Assembly: GCF_003254395.2 (NCBI RefSeq)
Contig: NC_037639.1
Span: 5,911,001-5,975,000 of the forward strand
From: Apis mellifera
Lineage: Eukaryota; Arthropoda; Insecta; Hymenoptera; Apidae
Direction of reading: 5' to 3'
DNA: 64,000 nucleotides
The notes under the pieces were generated by a model. It had not been told where the DNA came from and did no database searches. It saw only the letters and a program-made list of their open reading frames with translations. The position numbers and the translations under genes were made by a program. This document shows positions 1-13,600 of the stretch, in pieces. How positions within the stretch are numbered: the stretch's first letter is position 1; every line of letters starts with the position of its first letter.

Positions 1-3000
1 TTTTATGCCAATCAAAGTGAGCTTCAACGTGATATTTGAAAAAAGTTGGGGTTTTTTAGTTTCTGTGCTAGTTTTAAATTGTTTTGTTAATATTTAACGT
101 GAAATTATAATGTGGTTCTGTTCTTCATTGATATATAATTATAAATCTTATTATATATATATATCTTCTGCTTTAAAGAAGTTTAAAGTTATTTAACAAT
201 TAATTAATACATCGAAATGAAAGGAATAAAAGTAACTTGTAACTTGAGAAAATGGGGATCAAGATTCAGAAATGAAATTTTCAATTTCTTATTTGCAATA
301 TATGAACTTGTGATGAATGATTCGAATGTTAATATAATTAAAGAAATACTTTTATTTGCGTCTTATTTTAAATTCATTGTAAAAATACATAAATAATAGA
401 GTATTATGGTTTTCCAGTACATGAAATTCAATATCTTTGATGTTAAATAACTTGCAATATATTATTATTATTTTTATCTTTCTTTAAGGGATGAAAGATA
501 CGAAAACAGTACAAAAAAAAAGCAATGTCTCACTTTGTCTGGCTGAAATTCAAATTGAAATTTCTCACTTAAATATATTGTAAAGGAATCACTGTTTAAT
601 GAAATATAAAATAATAATAAAATATTAATAAAATATGAATTTCCTTTAGAATAAAAAGTGATAATGTGTTATTAATAGATCATTAACGTATTATGCGATG
701 ATTTTTATCGCTTTTCGTAATTTCATCCATTATGATTTTGCGGTAAATAGTCATTTACAAATGCTATTTGCTTATGATAATTATTATATCTTTTTTTTTT
801 TTTACACTTAAAAAAAAAAAAAGAAAAAAATCACAGATTGATGTCATCATAGAAAATTGATATAATCAGAGTCAGAGGTTCACATTTTATTAAACGACTG
901 TTACGCGCATTACCTTTTCAATATTCTATCTAATTGACTATAACATTTATTATTCCATGTTAGAGTCATAAATTAACTTCGGTTAATTAAAATTTTCTTC
1001 GATTTCGCAATTTATACATAATGAATACTAAGTAACGTTATGGTAAATTATATATACGACGTTGTTTCTTTTTTTTTTTTTTTTTTTTAAATATTTTACT
1101 CTACTTCGACAATAAAAATTCAAAAACATGCCCATCAAGAGTAACTCTACTTCGTAATTCTCAACCTATTTAAAAAAATTGCGACGCGAAAAAATTATAA
1201 ATTATAAATAGAATTATATATACACGATAACGAGAAATAGAACGAATATTTCAAAATCGAAGGAACACGATTTGATCGATTTGACGCAATATCAAAACTT
1301 ACTTACCAAGAACCCAATCTTCCTCAATCCTGATCCAATTTCACAACCTTATTAAACCTCCTACAAAACCCCCTTATATACACGCAATCTTTATCAAAAT
1401 ACATTCAACCCTAACCAATAATCCAATAACCCCTCCCTAATTATCCGAAAAACGAGATCACGCGTTCCTTAATCTCGTCATACCCCCTTCTTGTCGAAGA
1501 AATTCTCTTATCGATAGGCCCTCGAGATCCTCGAGATTGCCGCCGCGTCGAAATCGAAGATCCGGTCACGCGCACATCCGGCCGGCTCATTAGAAAAGGC
1601 GCGAGGCGTGTTATTTGTAGGACGAGCCGCTGGCTGGATCAGGGGGGAGGCGGGTAATAATAATGGGCGGCCTATCGATCTATTAGACGGCCAATAAGTC
1701 GGCCCGTGACATCGGTGATTGCGATCGTTGATCCCGCAGAAAGAGAGAGAGAGAGAGATAGAAAGGATGCGACGAGGATGGGTCCGACGAGACAGACATT
1801 TGCGCGACATTTGCATTCGCCACGGTTTCTGCGTGCCCGGTGTAATGGGTGGAGTGGTGTGCTCATGTATTAACTCGACTCGAAAGAGACGAGCGAGCCT
1901 CTCGACCGAGAGGATCGAGACCTCCCTCGAGGGAAGAGGGGGGAGTGTACAGGAAGAAGGAGGATACGGATAGGACGGATTTCGTTTCCCGATTCCCGAA
2001 TCGATTTTTCTGAATTAAAGGTTAATGGTTCCCTTGTTCTTGACAGTTCTTGGCAGTTCTTACAGGAGATAGGATTTCCTCCTCTCGGTATTTAAGGTGA
2101 ACACGGATCGGAATCATGCGGATCACGAGTACGGGTTAAGTGTACCTGCACCGGGCTTTTTGTTTGAAGAGGTGCGAAGAGAGAGAATTTGTTTGCTCTA
2201 GCGGGAATCGTAAGTACGAGAGAGCGTGGCCTGGTGTAGTAGAGTGGACGGTCTATTTCCAATGTATTTTGTGGCGTGGAGAATTTATCCCCGTGGAGAT
2301 TGTGTTTGGATAAGTATTGGCCGGTCAACGGTAGTTCACGGGGATTAGGAGTGGCTTAAAGGAGGAAGTGATGGGTCTGTTTGAGCGAAAGAGTTGTTGG
2401 AAGAAGATAGAGGGACGTGTAGGTCTTGCCGAGGTCGAATTTGCGACGAGTTTAGAAATTGGTATTTCGTTTCTTTCCAATTTATACAAAGTAGTTATCT
2501 CTCTCTCTGAAATATTATAAGAGAAGGGAAGTTTTCTCATTCAATTCTACAAATGTAGAACTTTCTTCCTTTAAACTCATTCAGTTATTTACTATAATCC
2601 CTTTCGTTAGCATCATCAGTTTGCCGATTCAATCGTTAATAATTTAATCGTTCGGAGAGTAAGTGTGTAATTTAAAAATTTATACATCCCAAACAAATCC
2701 CCCATCGTGTTCTTCAACCAGCCTCTATAAAAGTAACGCAACACCAAGATCCAACCGCCTGTTTAGGGGTAACTTCAGACCTCTAATAACGTTCACGGTA
2801 ATAGTATTTGCGGTACACCTTATCCCAATACCTTTTATGAAAGTATCACCCTAATTACAAGGGGTGGGACGCGTTGTGGATTATGTTTTGGGCGGTTTCC
2901 ATGGGTGTCGTGTGACATTCGCGCGCGCGCGCGCAAAAAAAAAAGAAAGAAAGAAAGAAAAAAAAAGGACCATGTTCAACGAAATTCGACACTCAGCCGA

Positions 3001-6000
3001 AGAATAACGTTTAGTTTCGCACAGCTCGAAACTGGCCAGAAAAAGAGAAGAGCGGGCTCGGTTTAACGCATCTGTCTCCACCATATGCAAGCTCGTGTTG
3101 CAGAAATTCTCCATCGATTATTGTTTATTTCACGCCTCGTTGTAAAACGAGTAAAACACGAGGAGGGGAGTTTACATCGGGGGGAAAAAAATAATCATCG
3201 ATGATGGATCGACAACGAGTCATTCATTCGAAACAATTAAATGGAGAGAGAGGTGTTTCGATGATTGTAATTTGTTTTATATAGGATTATTATATTTATA
3301 TTGGATAGAGGTAGAATGTTCTATCAGAAATTCGGCTTTAAAATATTTACCCATTATGCGAGATTGAGATATCGATTATTTCGCTACAACCCCTCGTACC
3401 GTATCTTGGCCTGCCTAAAGCACATTCTTCAAAAGAGGGTGGCCGATCTCAATGAAATCTTACACCGATGCAATCTCTTGCCCCGCGAAATATCGAGCAA
3501 ATCGTTCGAATACTTTTAGATACCGTTCGCTATTCCGTAATTTATCTTCGTATTTTATACGAATAATTTCCTCGTTATCGAGGGAAAATTATTTTTCAAT
3601 AAGTGAAAAATATTATAAGCCGAACCTAGTCGATATAATTTTCAGATTCGAAAAATTATCCTTAAAAATTTTCTATTTCGGAAATAGTCTAGTGTCTATT
3701 TTTTTTTTTTTGAAAATTTAGCAAAATATTCGTAGAATTATCGGAGACTATCATAGAGGAAGATAGTTGTAGACGGGGCACAAAGTCTCAAACTGTACGC
3801 AGTAATGGCGTCTTGCATAGTTGATGATAGTTAAACTTGAAACTTGAGCACTATGCGTCGACTCTTGTCACCCTTAGAGTTTTCGCTTCCAAATATCCCC
3901 AACATCGAGAACGACAACGATGCGAGATTGCGCTTCGACAGTTTCAAGGGGACACGTTGTTCGAAACTAGTTGGGCAAAGTTTGAAAGCATGTAATTACG
4001 CGCGATCTATAATGATAAACGAAAAAAAAGCTCTGGCTTTTTAATCTTAATTGCTATAATCCGAAGGGAATTAATATTCTAGGCGAAAGAAAAATTAGAA
4101 ACTGTTCTACATTCTATCGCGCATAAAAAAAGTGAAAGTTTGGTGAAGGTTCTTCTAAATCATATTTCTCGTGTATCCTTGGATCACTATAACACGTAAC
4201 GGTAGAATAGAATTCTATTTATTGGAATGAAATCTTTATTTAATGTACAATTATATGGTCTTGCGTTAATTGAATTCGTTTATCCGAACGTGACTTCTTC
4301 TTATTATTTGAATGGAAAATAATAAATGAGAAAATCGGTAAAAATTTCTCTTTTAAGTTAAAAGAAATATTTGCACGTAACCCTTTATTTATTTATTTCT
4401 TTTTTTCTTAAATTTCTTTCATCAAACATGTTACATTTTATTATTTTTTACGAATATCATAAATGATAGGAAATATATAATATCACTCTGATGATAAGAT
4501 CATATGTATATCTCTCTTAAATAAACTTCTTTAGATAAACTTCACGAATGATACGAATTACGAATCCTCCAATAACTAACTATCCACGTAGAATAAAATA
4601 AAATACTTTTCTCGTCTCCTTTAACTAAATCCCAATACAACTCGATATCTTGAAAATGGACCACCCTCTCGAAGCATTGTTCCTCCCTCGAGTAATTTAC
4701 TTATTAAATTTTCGGCTGACCTTTGGCATTCCCTCGGGGAGGATGCCAGAGACGTTTACTTTGACGGAAATATGCCAAGCGTTGCAATCCTTAAGACAGT
4801 GTTGGAGATACGTAAAAGGGGTAAACGTATCCCTTCACCCTCTTTCCTCCAGTCTTAACTCGCCCTCTTTTTCCTTCTTTTTTTGTTTCGTTTACGCGAG
4901 AAACCACCACGACTTCCGGGCACAATGAAAAATTTTTACAGAGGCGCGAGCGTGTGTGTGTAACTCGCCAAGGTAAGGTTGGATCGGCCGTGTAATCGGT
5001 AATCACTGATCTCGCGAGATAAAACGATTAATAAGCGGTGTTCCAGCTGCCGATGACTAATGTTACATCATGCCCGAACAACAATGATACGGTAGTTTCT
5101 AGTATGAAATGGTTAAGAGAAACACGAGGCAGACGGATGAACAACGTTTTACTGCGATCGTTTCGGGGGAGAGAGTGTTTCATGTTATGGTGGAGATCTT
5201 TTTAGATAAAAGACGAGTGAAAAATTGATAATTGAGAATTGATGTGATTTTGCAATTTTGCATTGCGCGCTCATTGTATTCGGATATATGAATACAGGAT
5301 ATATTTCGAATTTAGATATTTAGCAAGCAGGTTCGAATGTCAGAAAATTATAAATTGATCGAAAGGAATTAAGGGAGAGAAGCATGGAGATCTTTTTAGA
5401 TGGGAACGTGTGAAAAATTGGTGATTGAGATTTTCTTCTTGCATTGTGCATTACACATTGGAATAATAGAAAATTATAAATTAGAGTCTGTCTATGTTTT
5501 TCTTTTTTTAAAAACAAAATAATCGATACCAGGAGAGAAACGTTTTTTGGAAGGGAAGGGACGAGATGATGATAGGGTTTCTGAAAAAGAGACGACAATG
5601 CCAATAATCAGCCAAGTGGTTCGACCGATTCCAATAGCTTTATCCTTGAAAACGAGCAGCTTCCTCGTGCTTCCTTCTCCTATTCCTACCCCACGCGTTC
5701 TATACTGAATTATACGTAGCTATCTCGTCTGGATCCCTTCACATTTATGCTCGAGAGAGTACAATTTGTGACAGCCTCTTCGCCAAGGGATCTTTCAGAT
5801 TCGGAAAATCTGCCTTATTGTTGAGTCGAGCCTTTCTCGGCTCGGGGAAGAGTTAAACGTTTCTCTAATGATAATAATCCACATTATATTCCTTTATTAA
5901 ATATCACCAAAAAAAAAAATAAAAAAAGATCAATTCAATTTTTCCATTCATCGTATCACATTCTTCTCTGCAAACAATTTCACTCTACGACCAACTTACA

Positions 6001-9000
6001 ACTTTGGAAAACGTTTGCACTTCGACTCGTTCTCAACTTCCTCTTCACACCCTTCTCTTCGAATATCCCCGCAAATTTCGACGGTCCGAACGTCAAATAT
6101 TTGCTCGGTCGCATGTTATCCGCAAAAATTTCTTGCGCAATTTTGTCCCTCGATTAACGCCTCGACAAGAAGAGAAACAGAGAGAGAGAGAGAGACGAAT
6201 TGCGCAAGAGGAAACGCGCCACCAAGACTCGTTACACGGAGGACTCGCCTCGTGATATCCGCCGCCATTTATCAGTATCGATACCTCGAATACCGGCCGA
6301 CGTGACTTCATCCCGCCGCGGCGTTTAACGAGGGAAAGGCGATCACATTTCATCTCATTAGTCGGGTGGCATGGTTACATCAATTTATAACTAACACGAC
6401 GATGGATAGTGGATACTCGGCTCGTCCACTTATGTTGGCCGGGTTAATTAGCGCCGCGTTTCCATTTCTTTGCCCGCGTGAAAGCCGCGCTCTAAATGGA
6501 CGTGGAGCGCAATAAATCGCGCGATTTTCAAATAATTTTCGCCTCGACATCCTTCCGACGATTTAAAGCTTCTTAACGTAATCGTGGATAATTCTTCTTA
6601 TTGATAATTGAAAAGAATCAGAGACGAAACGGAGTTTTTGGAGAAGTTTTTAATTTCAATTTTATTTTTCACGTTGCATTAATTACGCATGTCACCGTCT
6701 GATAAATAATCAACTCATTTTTCTTTCTTTCTCTCTAATTTTTTTTTTCATCTTTTTCAACGTTATAAAACGTATAATAATTTTCATTATAATATTATTA
6801 AATTGCTTAAAAGTTTCTGTAATTTAATTGAATTGTTGTGTATCGGAAACGAGTTACTGAATTACACGCCATAACACGTTCCCTCATATTTTACTACGAA
6901 GAAAATAATAATAATAATAATTGATAAATGTCTATATAAACGGGATAAAAGGTATAGAGAGAAAGTAGCATTTCTAAACTAATAGATTATCGAGATTTAC
7001 GTTTTTTTTTTTATAATATTACATCGTAGCTTGTATTACTTTTACGTCTCATCTCGTTTCGATCGTGGAAACCTTTTAATTCTATTCACGGATAAATCGA
7101 ACAGTGTATCAAAGTTTTATATATATATATATATTATTTCCTCGTTCCATTCGTTGGCCAGAAACGAACGTATCGCAACAATCTAGAATAGTCGTTGCGG
7201 GGAAAACGATTACAATGGAGCGAACAATCTGGATAGGAAATCGGCGAAACGTGCGCGGAGATTTCTTCTCGATGCTGGAACCTCGTGGATCGCATAGAAA
7301 AGATATATGGCAATAATGGTAAGGGCTCGTAACACAGCCGTACCTTGTGACCGACTTGCAGACACGATAAAATCTCTAGTTTTTCTCGTCGGATGTGATT
7401 AAGATTCCGAACGTATGTCTATCTTCTGTTTCGATTCTTAGAAGACTGCCTTTGTTTTTTTTTCCTCTCTCTCTCTCTCTCGATATATTTCTCTTTTTTG
7501 TATATATACATGTCTCTTACATAAGAATATTTTAACCTGATATTATAACTTTGTTAACGATTCAAGAAAGTAAAAATTAACACGCAGAAACGTGTATTTA
7601 ATTATTCTTCGAGTTGATTGAACAAGTTTAATTTTAAGAATGGATTAAAAGAAGATAGAATTATTCTATTCTTCCATCTTGTTCTATTTATTTTGTAAGC
7701 AAAATTAAACTTTGCTTACAACTCGGGAAATTAAACTTCGATAACTTTTTTTCGCCGGGAAATTTTTCCTTCAATCCGTTAAAATTTATCCCTTAAATCT
7801 TCCATCCACTTTATCCCAACTTGAACGTTCGTCCGATCGAATTAAAAATTAAAATGGAATTAAAACGATAAGATTAAAAATTGATTAAACGATTATTCAT
7901 CGATTCGTCCGGGGAAATTATTTATATCTGTGAAAGAAAAAAAAAAAAACAATATTTGGTTTGCCAAGTAAGTAAAAATAAGGGAACGGAGGCGATCACC
8001 GATCGTAAACATCAATTTTCATCGCTTTTGAATTTTAATCCACACATCCTATTATAACGATGATCATAATAATTTATGCGGCAATGATATAACTGCGTAC
8101 GTGTACCGCACGACAATAATAAATGTGTTCTCTCGGTAATGATCAAATATTTATGAACGGTTACGATGATCGTTTACAATCATCCCGCCACGTCTCATCT
8201 TAATGTATAATACAATCTTTTCTTTCTTCTTCTTTTTTTCTTTCTTTTTTAACAACTCTCCGCGCGCGTTGCAAATTTAATAAAATCAATCCTTTCCCCG
8301 AAAATGAAGTGAGCGATATCCTTTAAAAGTGCACGAAGGAACGATCGATTTACGTAATTCTTGGATACAGGATTAATCGAGGTTTTAATTGGTTTTAATA
8401 TCCGAGGCTCGCCCCGACGAATTATTATCGAGCAAGTTGAAAATTTATTTGTACTTGGGTCGAATTAAACCGATGTCACACGATGGATTTATATCGTAAT
8501 TACATCGTATCGAGCCGGACGCGCCATTTTGGATGAAAATTACACGTGAATTCGAGTTGCATTATTTTTTTTTTTTTTGCACGTTCCTGCGTAATAATAA
8601 TGGTTTCTCACAAAGAAATTGTTTGCGTATCTCGACTGAGATTACTGCGACGACGAGAGAATTGAACCCTTTTAATTTCGCGTTTATACATTCTTTTTGG
8701 CAAAAGAATTTCTCTCGATTTTATTTTATCGTGAGAGAAAATTTATATTTCTACAATTTTTGGGTGGTTTTAATTATTTTAGAAGAATTTTAAGATTAAA
8801 ATATATTTGTTTTATCGTACAATAGAAGGGATGCATAGAGGAATTAGAAAAACAAAAGAGGATGTACGAGTTGATATGATGGACATGGTAATTAATTAAG
8901 ATTAATACATATTTTTTTTTTTTTCTGTTCGAGATGCATTAAAAAGCAGAAGTAAAGAAGTTACATTAGACACGATTAGGTGACCTAGAATACCTGTAAT

Positions 9001-9508
9001 AATGTTGACAATCCGCGTAAAAGGTAATCTACACGTGTCTTTAAATAACACGGCTTACTCACTCACAACGTGCCAAGACTTGCTGGAAAAGTAATTATAC
9101 CATGATTATTTCCATTGAGCGATTCTTTCGTGGTCGTAATCATTCCGCAATTGTCATTAATTCGAATGGAAACCGTTTAACCGTTCAATTATCAACCGTG
9201 TGTACGTTGATAATTTTTATCATATTAATGAATTCTTCATTAGAAAGAGAATTGAATTTTTTGAAAACCACGCAAATTGACACTTGAAACTTTCATTCGA
9301 ATGTAAATAGAAAACTAAACATTAAATTGTTGAATCTTCTCAAAGATTCTTTCTAATTAGTTCATTATTTCGCATGAAAACTATCTATGCATTAAGCAAT
9401 TCGTATCGAATCAAAATTTGTATAAACATCCTTCTTTAGCCTATCCATGATAGTTCATAAATATCGCGAATAACATATTTTTTTTTCCCCCCTTTGAATG
9501 AATTTCAG
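1..9508. other. Upstream sequence or intron of TfAP-2, no coding sequence seen
   Basis: No open frame here looks protein-like or matches the missing AP-2 N-terminus (no PPxY-type segment). The first 1.2 kb is very AT-rich. GC rises in blocks, most clearly 1500-1960 and 6240-6540, that may be regulatory. Simple repeats include a GA run near 1741-1760, a GC dinucleotide run near 2922-2934, and several poly-A/T tracts. Because the first in-window AP-2 exon starts at an acceptor, at least the right end of this interval is probably intron. Confidence 0.7.
5191..5450. repeat. Diverged direct duplication
   Basis: The blocks at 5191-5268 and 5385-5450 share TGGAGATCTTTTTAGAT, then GTGAAAAATTG, then ATTGAGA and GCATTG in the same order with scattered changes. 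AGAAAATTATAAATT also occurs after each block (near 5341 and 5467). This looks like an old local tandem duplication with a unit of about 190 bases. Confidence 0.6.
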
Positions 9509-9712
9509 ACGAACATGCACGCGTCGTTTCCGTACGACGGTGGACGCAGTAGCGGCGGAGGCGGAGGAGGCGGAGGCGGAGGTGGAGGTGGAGGTGGCGG
9601 CGGGCGAGGCGTCGAATATGGCGCTGTCCGCCGTCCTGACGCCCTTCTACCACCCCCAGGCCTCGACCAAACCGACCTCGTTCTCCACAGCAGCCTCGTA
9701 GACGACCCCCAG
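9509..9712 (+). CDS. TfAP-2: TfAP-2 coding exon A (Gly-rich, end of N-terminal region)
   Basis: The acceptor (pyrimidine tract ending ATTTCAG at 9508) and donor (CAG/GTGAGC) enclose 68 codons, phase 0 at both ends. The exon encodes a 17-residue glycine run (9554-9604), then VEYGAVRRPDALLPPPGLDQ and a segment ending SLVDDPQ. That tail resembles the vertebrate stretch just before the AP-2 DNA-binding core (RR-DLL...GL.DL...VEDP). Another frame is also open across most of the exon but stops 12 bases before the donor, so it is not used. Confidence 0.85.
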
Positions 9713-10657
9713 GTGAGCGACGATGTACGTAATCGCAATCGTATTTTCTCTATTATCTCTGTCCTACAACTTGACACGAATGTGAAATGCTACAATATTT
9801 AGAAATTGCGATCGATTTCTTTTTTATTATGAATATATCTTCCTCTAAAAATTTATTCGTTGATTAAAGAATTAGAAGAAGAATTTAATATTTATTCGTA
9901 ATTGTACATGTAAGAATAAAAAATTTGAATTATCAGATTTTGGAGGGAGAGAAATTCTTGAAGGGAATTAAATCCTGCTGATATCTTATTCTTATATAAA
10001 AATTATTAAGCGTTAAAGAGTAGATACTGGAGTGGAATTTCATTAATTTTATCGCGAAACCAATTTTATTCATAAGATTAAATTATTATTACTTTTCCTT
10101 TCGCGTGGAAGAATTAACTTTCATTAAAATGTATCTCGACAACTTTTTCCTTTTAATTCAAGATAAATTAGAATTTATACTTCTACTTATAAATATATAT
10201 ATATATATATATATACACTCTAATCTCTTCTTTAAATTCTTTCCAGAACACAAACGTGGACGATGGAGGGTTCATGAACGATCTCCCTCTCCTAAAAAGT
10301 AAGTAAATCTATCCTAATCGCTCGTAATAATCACGAAAAAAAAAAAGAGAAAAATATCGCTTTATAATCATCTCGAAGCGATTGATCTTTCAAGGTGAAT
10401 CTTATTTCCATGATAATCGACTTCCTTCCGGTCTTGAACCTTCAAACCTGTTCCCCCACCGGTTTAAATGCTCATTATCAGACGCGCCGCTTAAATCGTT
10501 ATCGTATATCGGCCTCGTCCATCTCGATCTCGAAAGGCGCCGTTTCCACTATTTTCCGAGCCCACGCTCCTCTGTTTCTTAACAGTGTTCTAAATACCAA
10601 ATCGAATCGACAAATTTACGCGATAAGATACGAATGGAAAAAAAGGAATTACGTTTC

Positions 10658-10694
<37 letters not shown>

Positions 10695-13600
10695 CGTGGC
10701 GGGCATTATTCCCATTCGCGTGGAGAACGTGTCCGCCGCGCAAACCGGAAATATAAAATAGCCATGCCGGTAACTTGCCGCTTTTAATTAGAATTTATCT
10801 CCTCGAGTGTCGTATCGATTGCTTCTCCGTGAACGGATTGCGAATTTCAAAAGCAAAGATGGAGAGGTAAAGAAAAAAAAAAAGTAGATGGCCTTCGTCC
10901 TTCATCCGCCATTAATAGAATTTTAAAGATCCGTAATTGCGAGTAAAATGAAGCACAACCGGGGGAGGGAGGGAGGGGATATCACAAGGATTTTTAATCG
11001 TCGTTCGATATTCTACTGAGAGATTCTTGGCGTTGATTCGGATAGATAAATGGAAAAAAATTTATGAAGGTAGGCATTTAAATTTATACAAGTTTTTTCA
11101 GAAACCATTTTCTTCACATATAATGTTATAATTAAATATAATCTTAAGTAGAATCTTTACTCTTTGAAATTGAAAATTTTTAGAGATAGACAAGTATCTA
11201 TATAATTACTATTCGATGATTCAATTATATTTTGAAATAAAAAATTGAAAAGTGGTAAGGTTATAATATAGTTTAAAAGATCAAGGAATGATCAATTTAA
11301 TTTCGAAGAAATTCGTCGATGCGTCACTGTAGATTTCTCTAAGCGATAGATATTGTTAACTTGAAAGAAAAACCACAATCTTTCCTGTTACAAATCTCTC
11401 ATGTTTCTCAATAATCCAAGCTAAAAAAAAAGAATAGTTGCTCATTCGCGGATTATTTAACCAATTTTTCTTCCTTATTTATATCTTGCATTATTCTCAT
11501 CGTCTCGATTAAGGTAATCGCGATAAAAATCATCCACGAAGTAACTCATTTGATCGGGAAACAAAATTGCCAGATAATAAACCCAATTATCCCGCCACCC
11601 CAAACCCTCTCCTCTACTGAAATTCATTTTCCAATCCTCCCTCCCCCTCCTGTCAAAAAACGGATCGAGATAACATCGAACTAGGTAAAAGTCCACACGT
11701 CATCGGTTTAATTAAAAGTTTATCTTCGGAAACTCGTTTAATAAAATCGCCTAGCCGATAGTGGGTCGCACTTTCACGCCACCGATCTCGCTACCGATTC
11801 TCGGAACCGCGTATAAACCTACAGATAACCAATTTATACGAACGGCAGAATAGTTTCATTTGACTCGCGCGTATGTTTTTCCTATTCCAACTGTTCCGTT
11901 ACGTTGCGCGCGAAGTTTTTCAACGATTTCATTTTCTCCATCGGAAACACAGAGACTGTGCCGCACCATTGCGTAACGATGAACCAGTTATCCGTTTGTC
12001 TCGAAGGGAGGAGGATGGATCTCGTGGATGGAATGATATTACGAGGAAAGTTGGACTTTCTTTGATTAAAATCTTCCATCTGACATTTCGAAACGTCGAG
12101 AACTTTCGAATTTTTCTTAAAAATAACATAGATCTATATTAAAGACGTACTTCGACATACTTTTCGAAGATAAAAGAATGCTAGATCGATAATCACATTG
12201 GACTTAAAGGAGACGACATAAATATCCAATTCCAAAATATTCGAAATATCAGAAATGTGAGACAGTCAAAATCTTACTACTTAATCTTAAAAATTTGATC
12301 GATCGCTCCTCCTCGAATGTTCATTCAAACAACATTCAAGCACAAGAACCCTCGATTCTTGATTTTTCCGAACGGACGATACAATGGCAAGAAGGGAGAG
12401 AGGGAGGGAAAAAAAAAAGGTGTTACCGGTTCACTCGGCCAGATACGTATAGGTTAGGCCAGGAGGTGTCGGAGGTGCGAAGGAGAAATAAAACTGGAGT
12501 GGAATTGGCCCGAGGCGGGTCGGATTTCGTTCATTGTCATTGTAATTTCTTGGCGGGGCGCAGTTTTCGGGGCGTTACACACCACGGGGGTATTACCTAC
12601 AGATGGCTGTTTGTTCGAACGTCACCGTCGGTTATTATATGCCTTGTTACGCGCCCTCTCACGGCTTATATATTTGCCCAGTTTTCCCTTCCATCCCCTT
12701 CCATCCATTTCCACCCCGAGCCGCCATTGTCCCTTTGTTTCGAACCATGTATTTCGACATTGTATCGTCGAATTTAGAAAGGTGTATCCGAGAGGCGCGT
12801 GTTCACTTTAACGGGCGCGACTTCTTTTCTTCCTCCTCTTGTATGCGAGATCTTAATAGAGAGAGGATAGTTTTTTAACCTTTCTCCGTCCAAGATTTTT
12901 AAATCCGTAAGAGAAATTTTTTTGTTTCTCAAGAAAAATTTTTAATTATCGTATCGTAATTATGGAAAATTCGAATTTCGATCCGTGTCGAAATGAAAAA
13001 ATCGCATCTCCACCTACGTAAAATTATAAAAATTGTTCGTCACACGTTGAAATATAGAGCCGATTGGCGAGAGCAGCGACAAATACATACAACATACGAC
13101 GACATAACATACGCGTTCCGTTTCTCGGAAGCCGGTTATACAATTACTTGCAGCTTACCTTGGCTCCTTCGTCACTCCTCGACGTGCTCCAGTTTACCAG
13201 TTTAACGTTTCTCCAAGGTATATGAACGAAATGGATTTTTCTCGGAACTTGGAACTGTAAAAAAAAATTGAAAATTTTAAGATTGAAAACTTTGCCTCGC
13301 CTTTGATTTGAGAAAATTGAAAAAAATATCGAAGAAATTGGGAAATAATATTTTTTTGATAAAAGGAATAATATGTGTGTTATTATAATCGAAGAAAAAA
13401 TAAAATAAAATAAAATAAAATTCATTTTCAGAAATCGAAAAAATTATGTATGGAACATTTGGCGAGTGTAACTACAGGTCGTAGATAACTAGTTGGAAAA
13501 TCACATTAAACTACGAGTTCACGTTACAAGGTATAATCTGGCATCTGTTGACATCTATTTCAACCGCTATTTCGTGTAATCCGTTCCTCTTTCCACGAGT

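Noticed and set aside
5328..5345. GGTTCGAAT, resembling a tRNA B box
   Set aside because: There is no matching A box or cloverleaf arms upstream, and no CCA-side pairing.
9498..9701. Second open frame in the AP-2 Gly-rich exon (contains MALSAVLTPFYHPQ)
   Set aside because: It stops before the splice donor, and the other frame continues smoothly into the conserved AP-2 exons with matching phases.
12295..12777. 160-codon open frame in the large AP-2 intron
   Set aside because: It shows low-complexity and basic composition, no recognisable domain, overlapping open frames in other phases, and no good start context.
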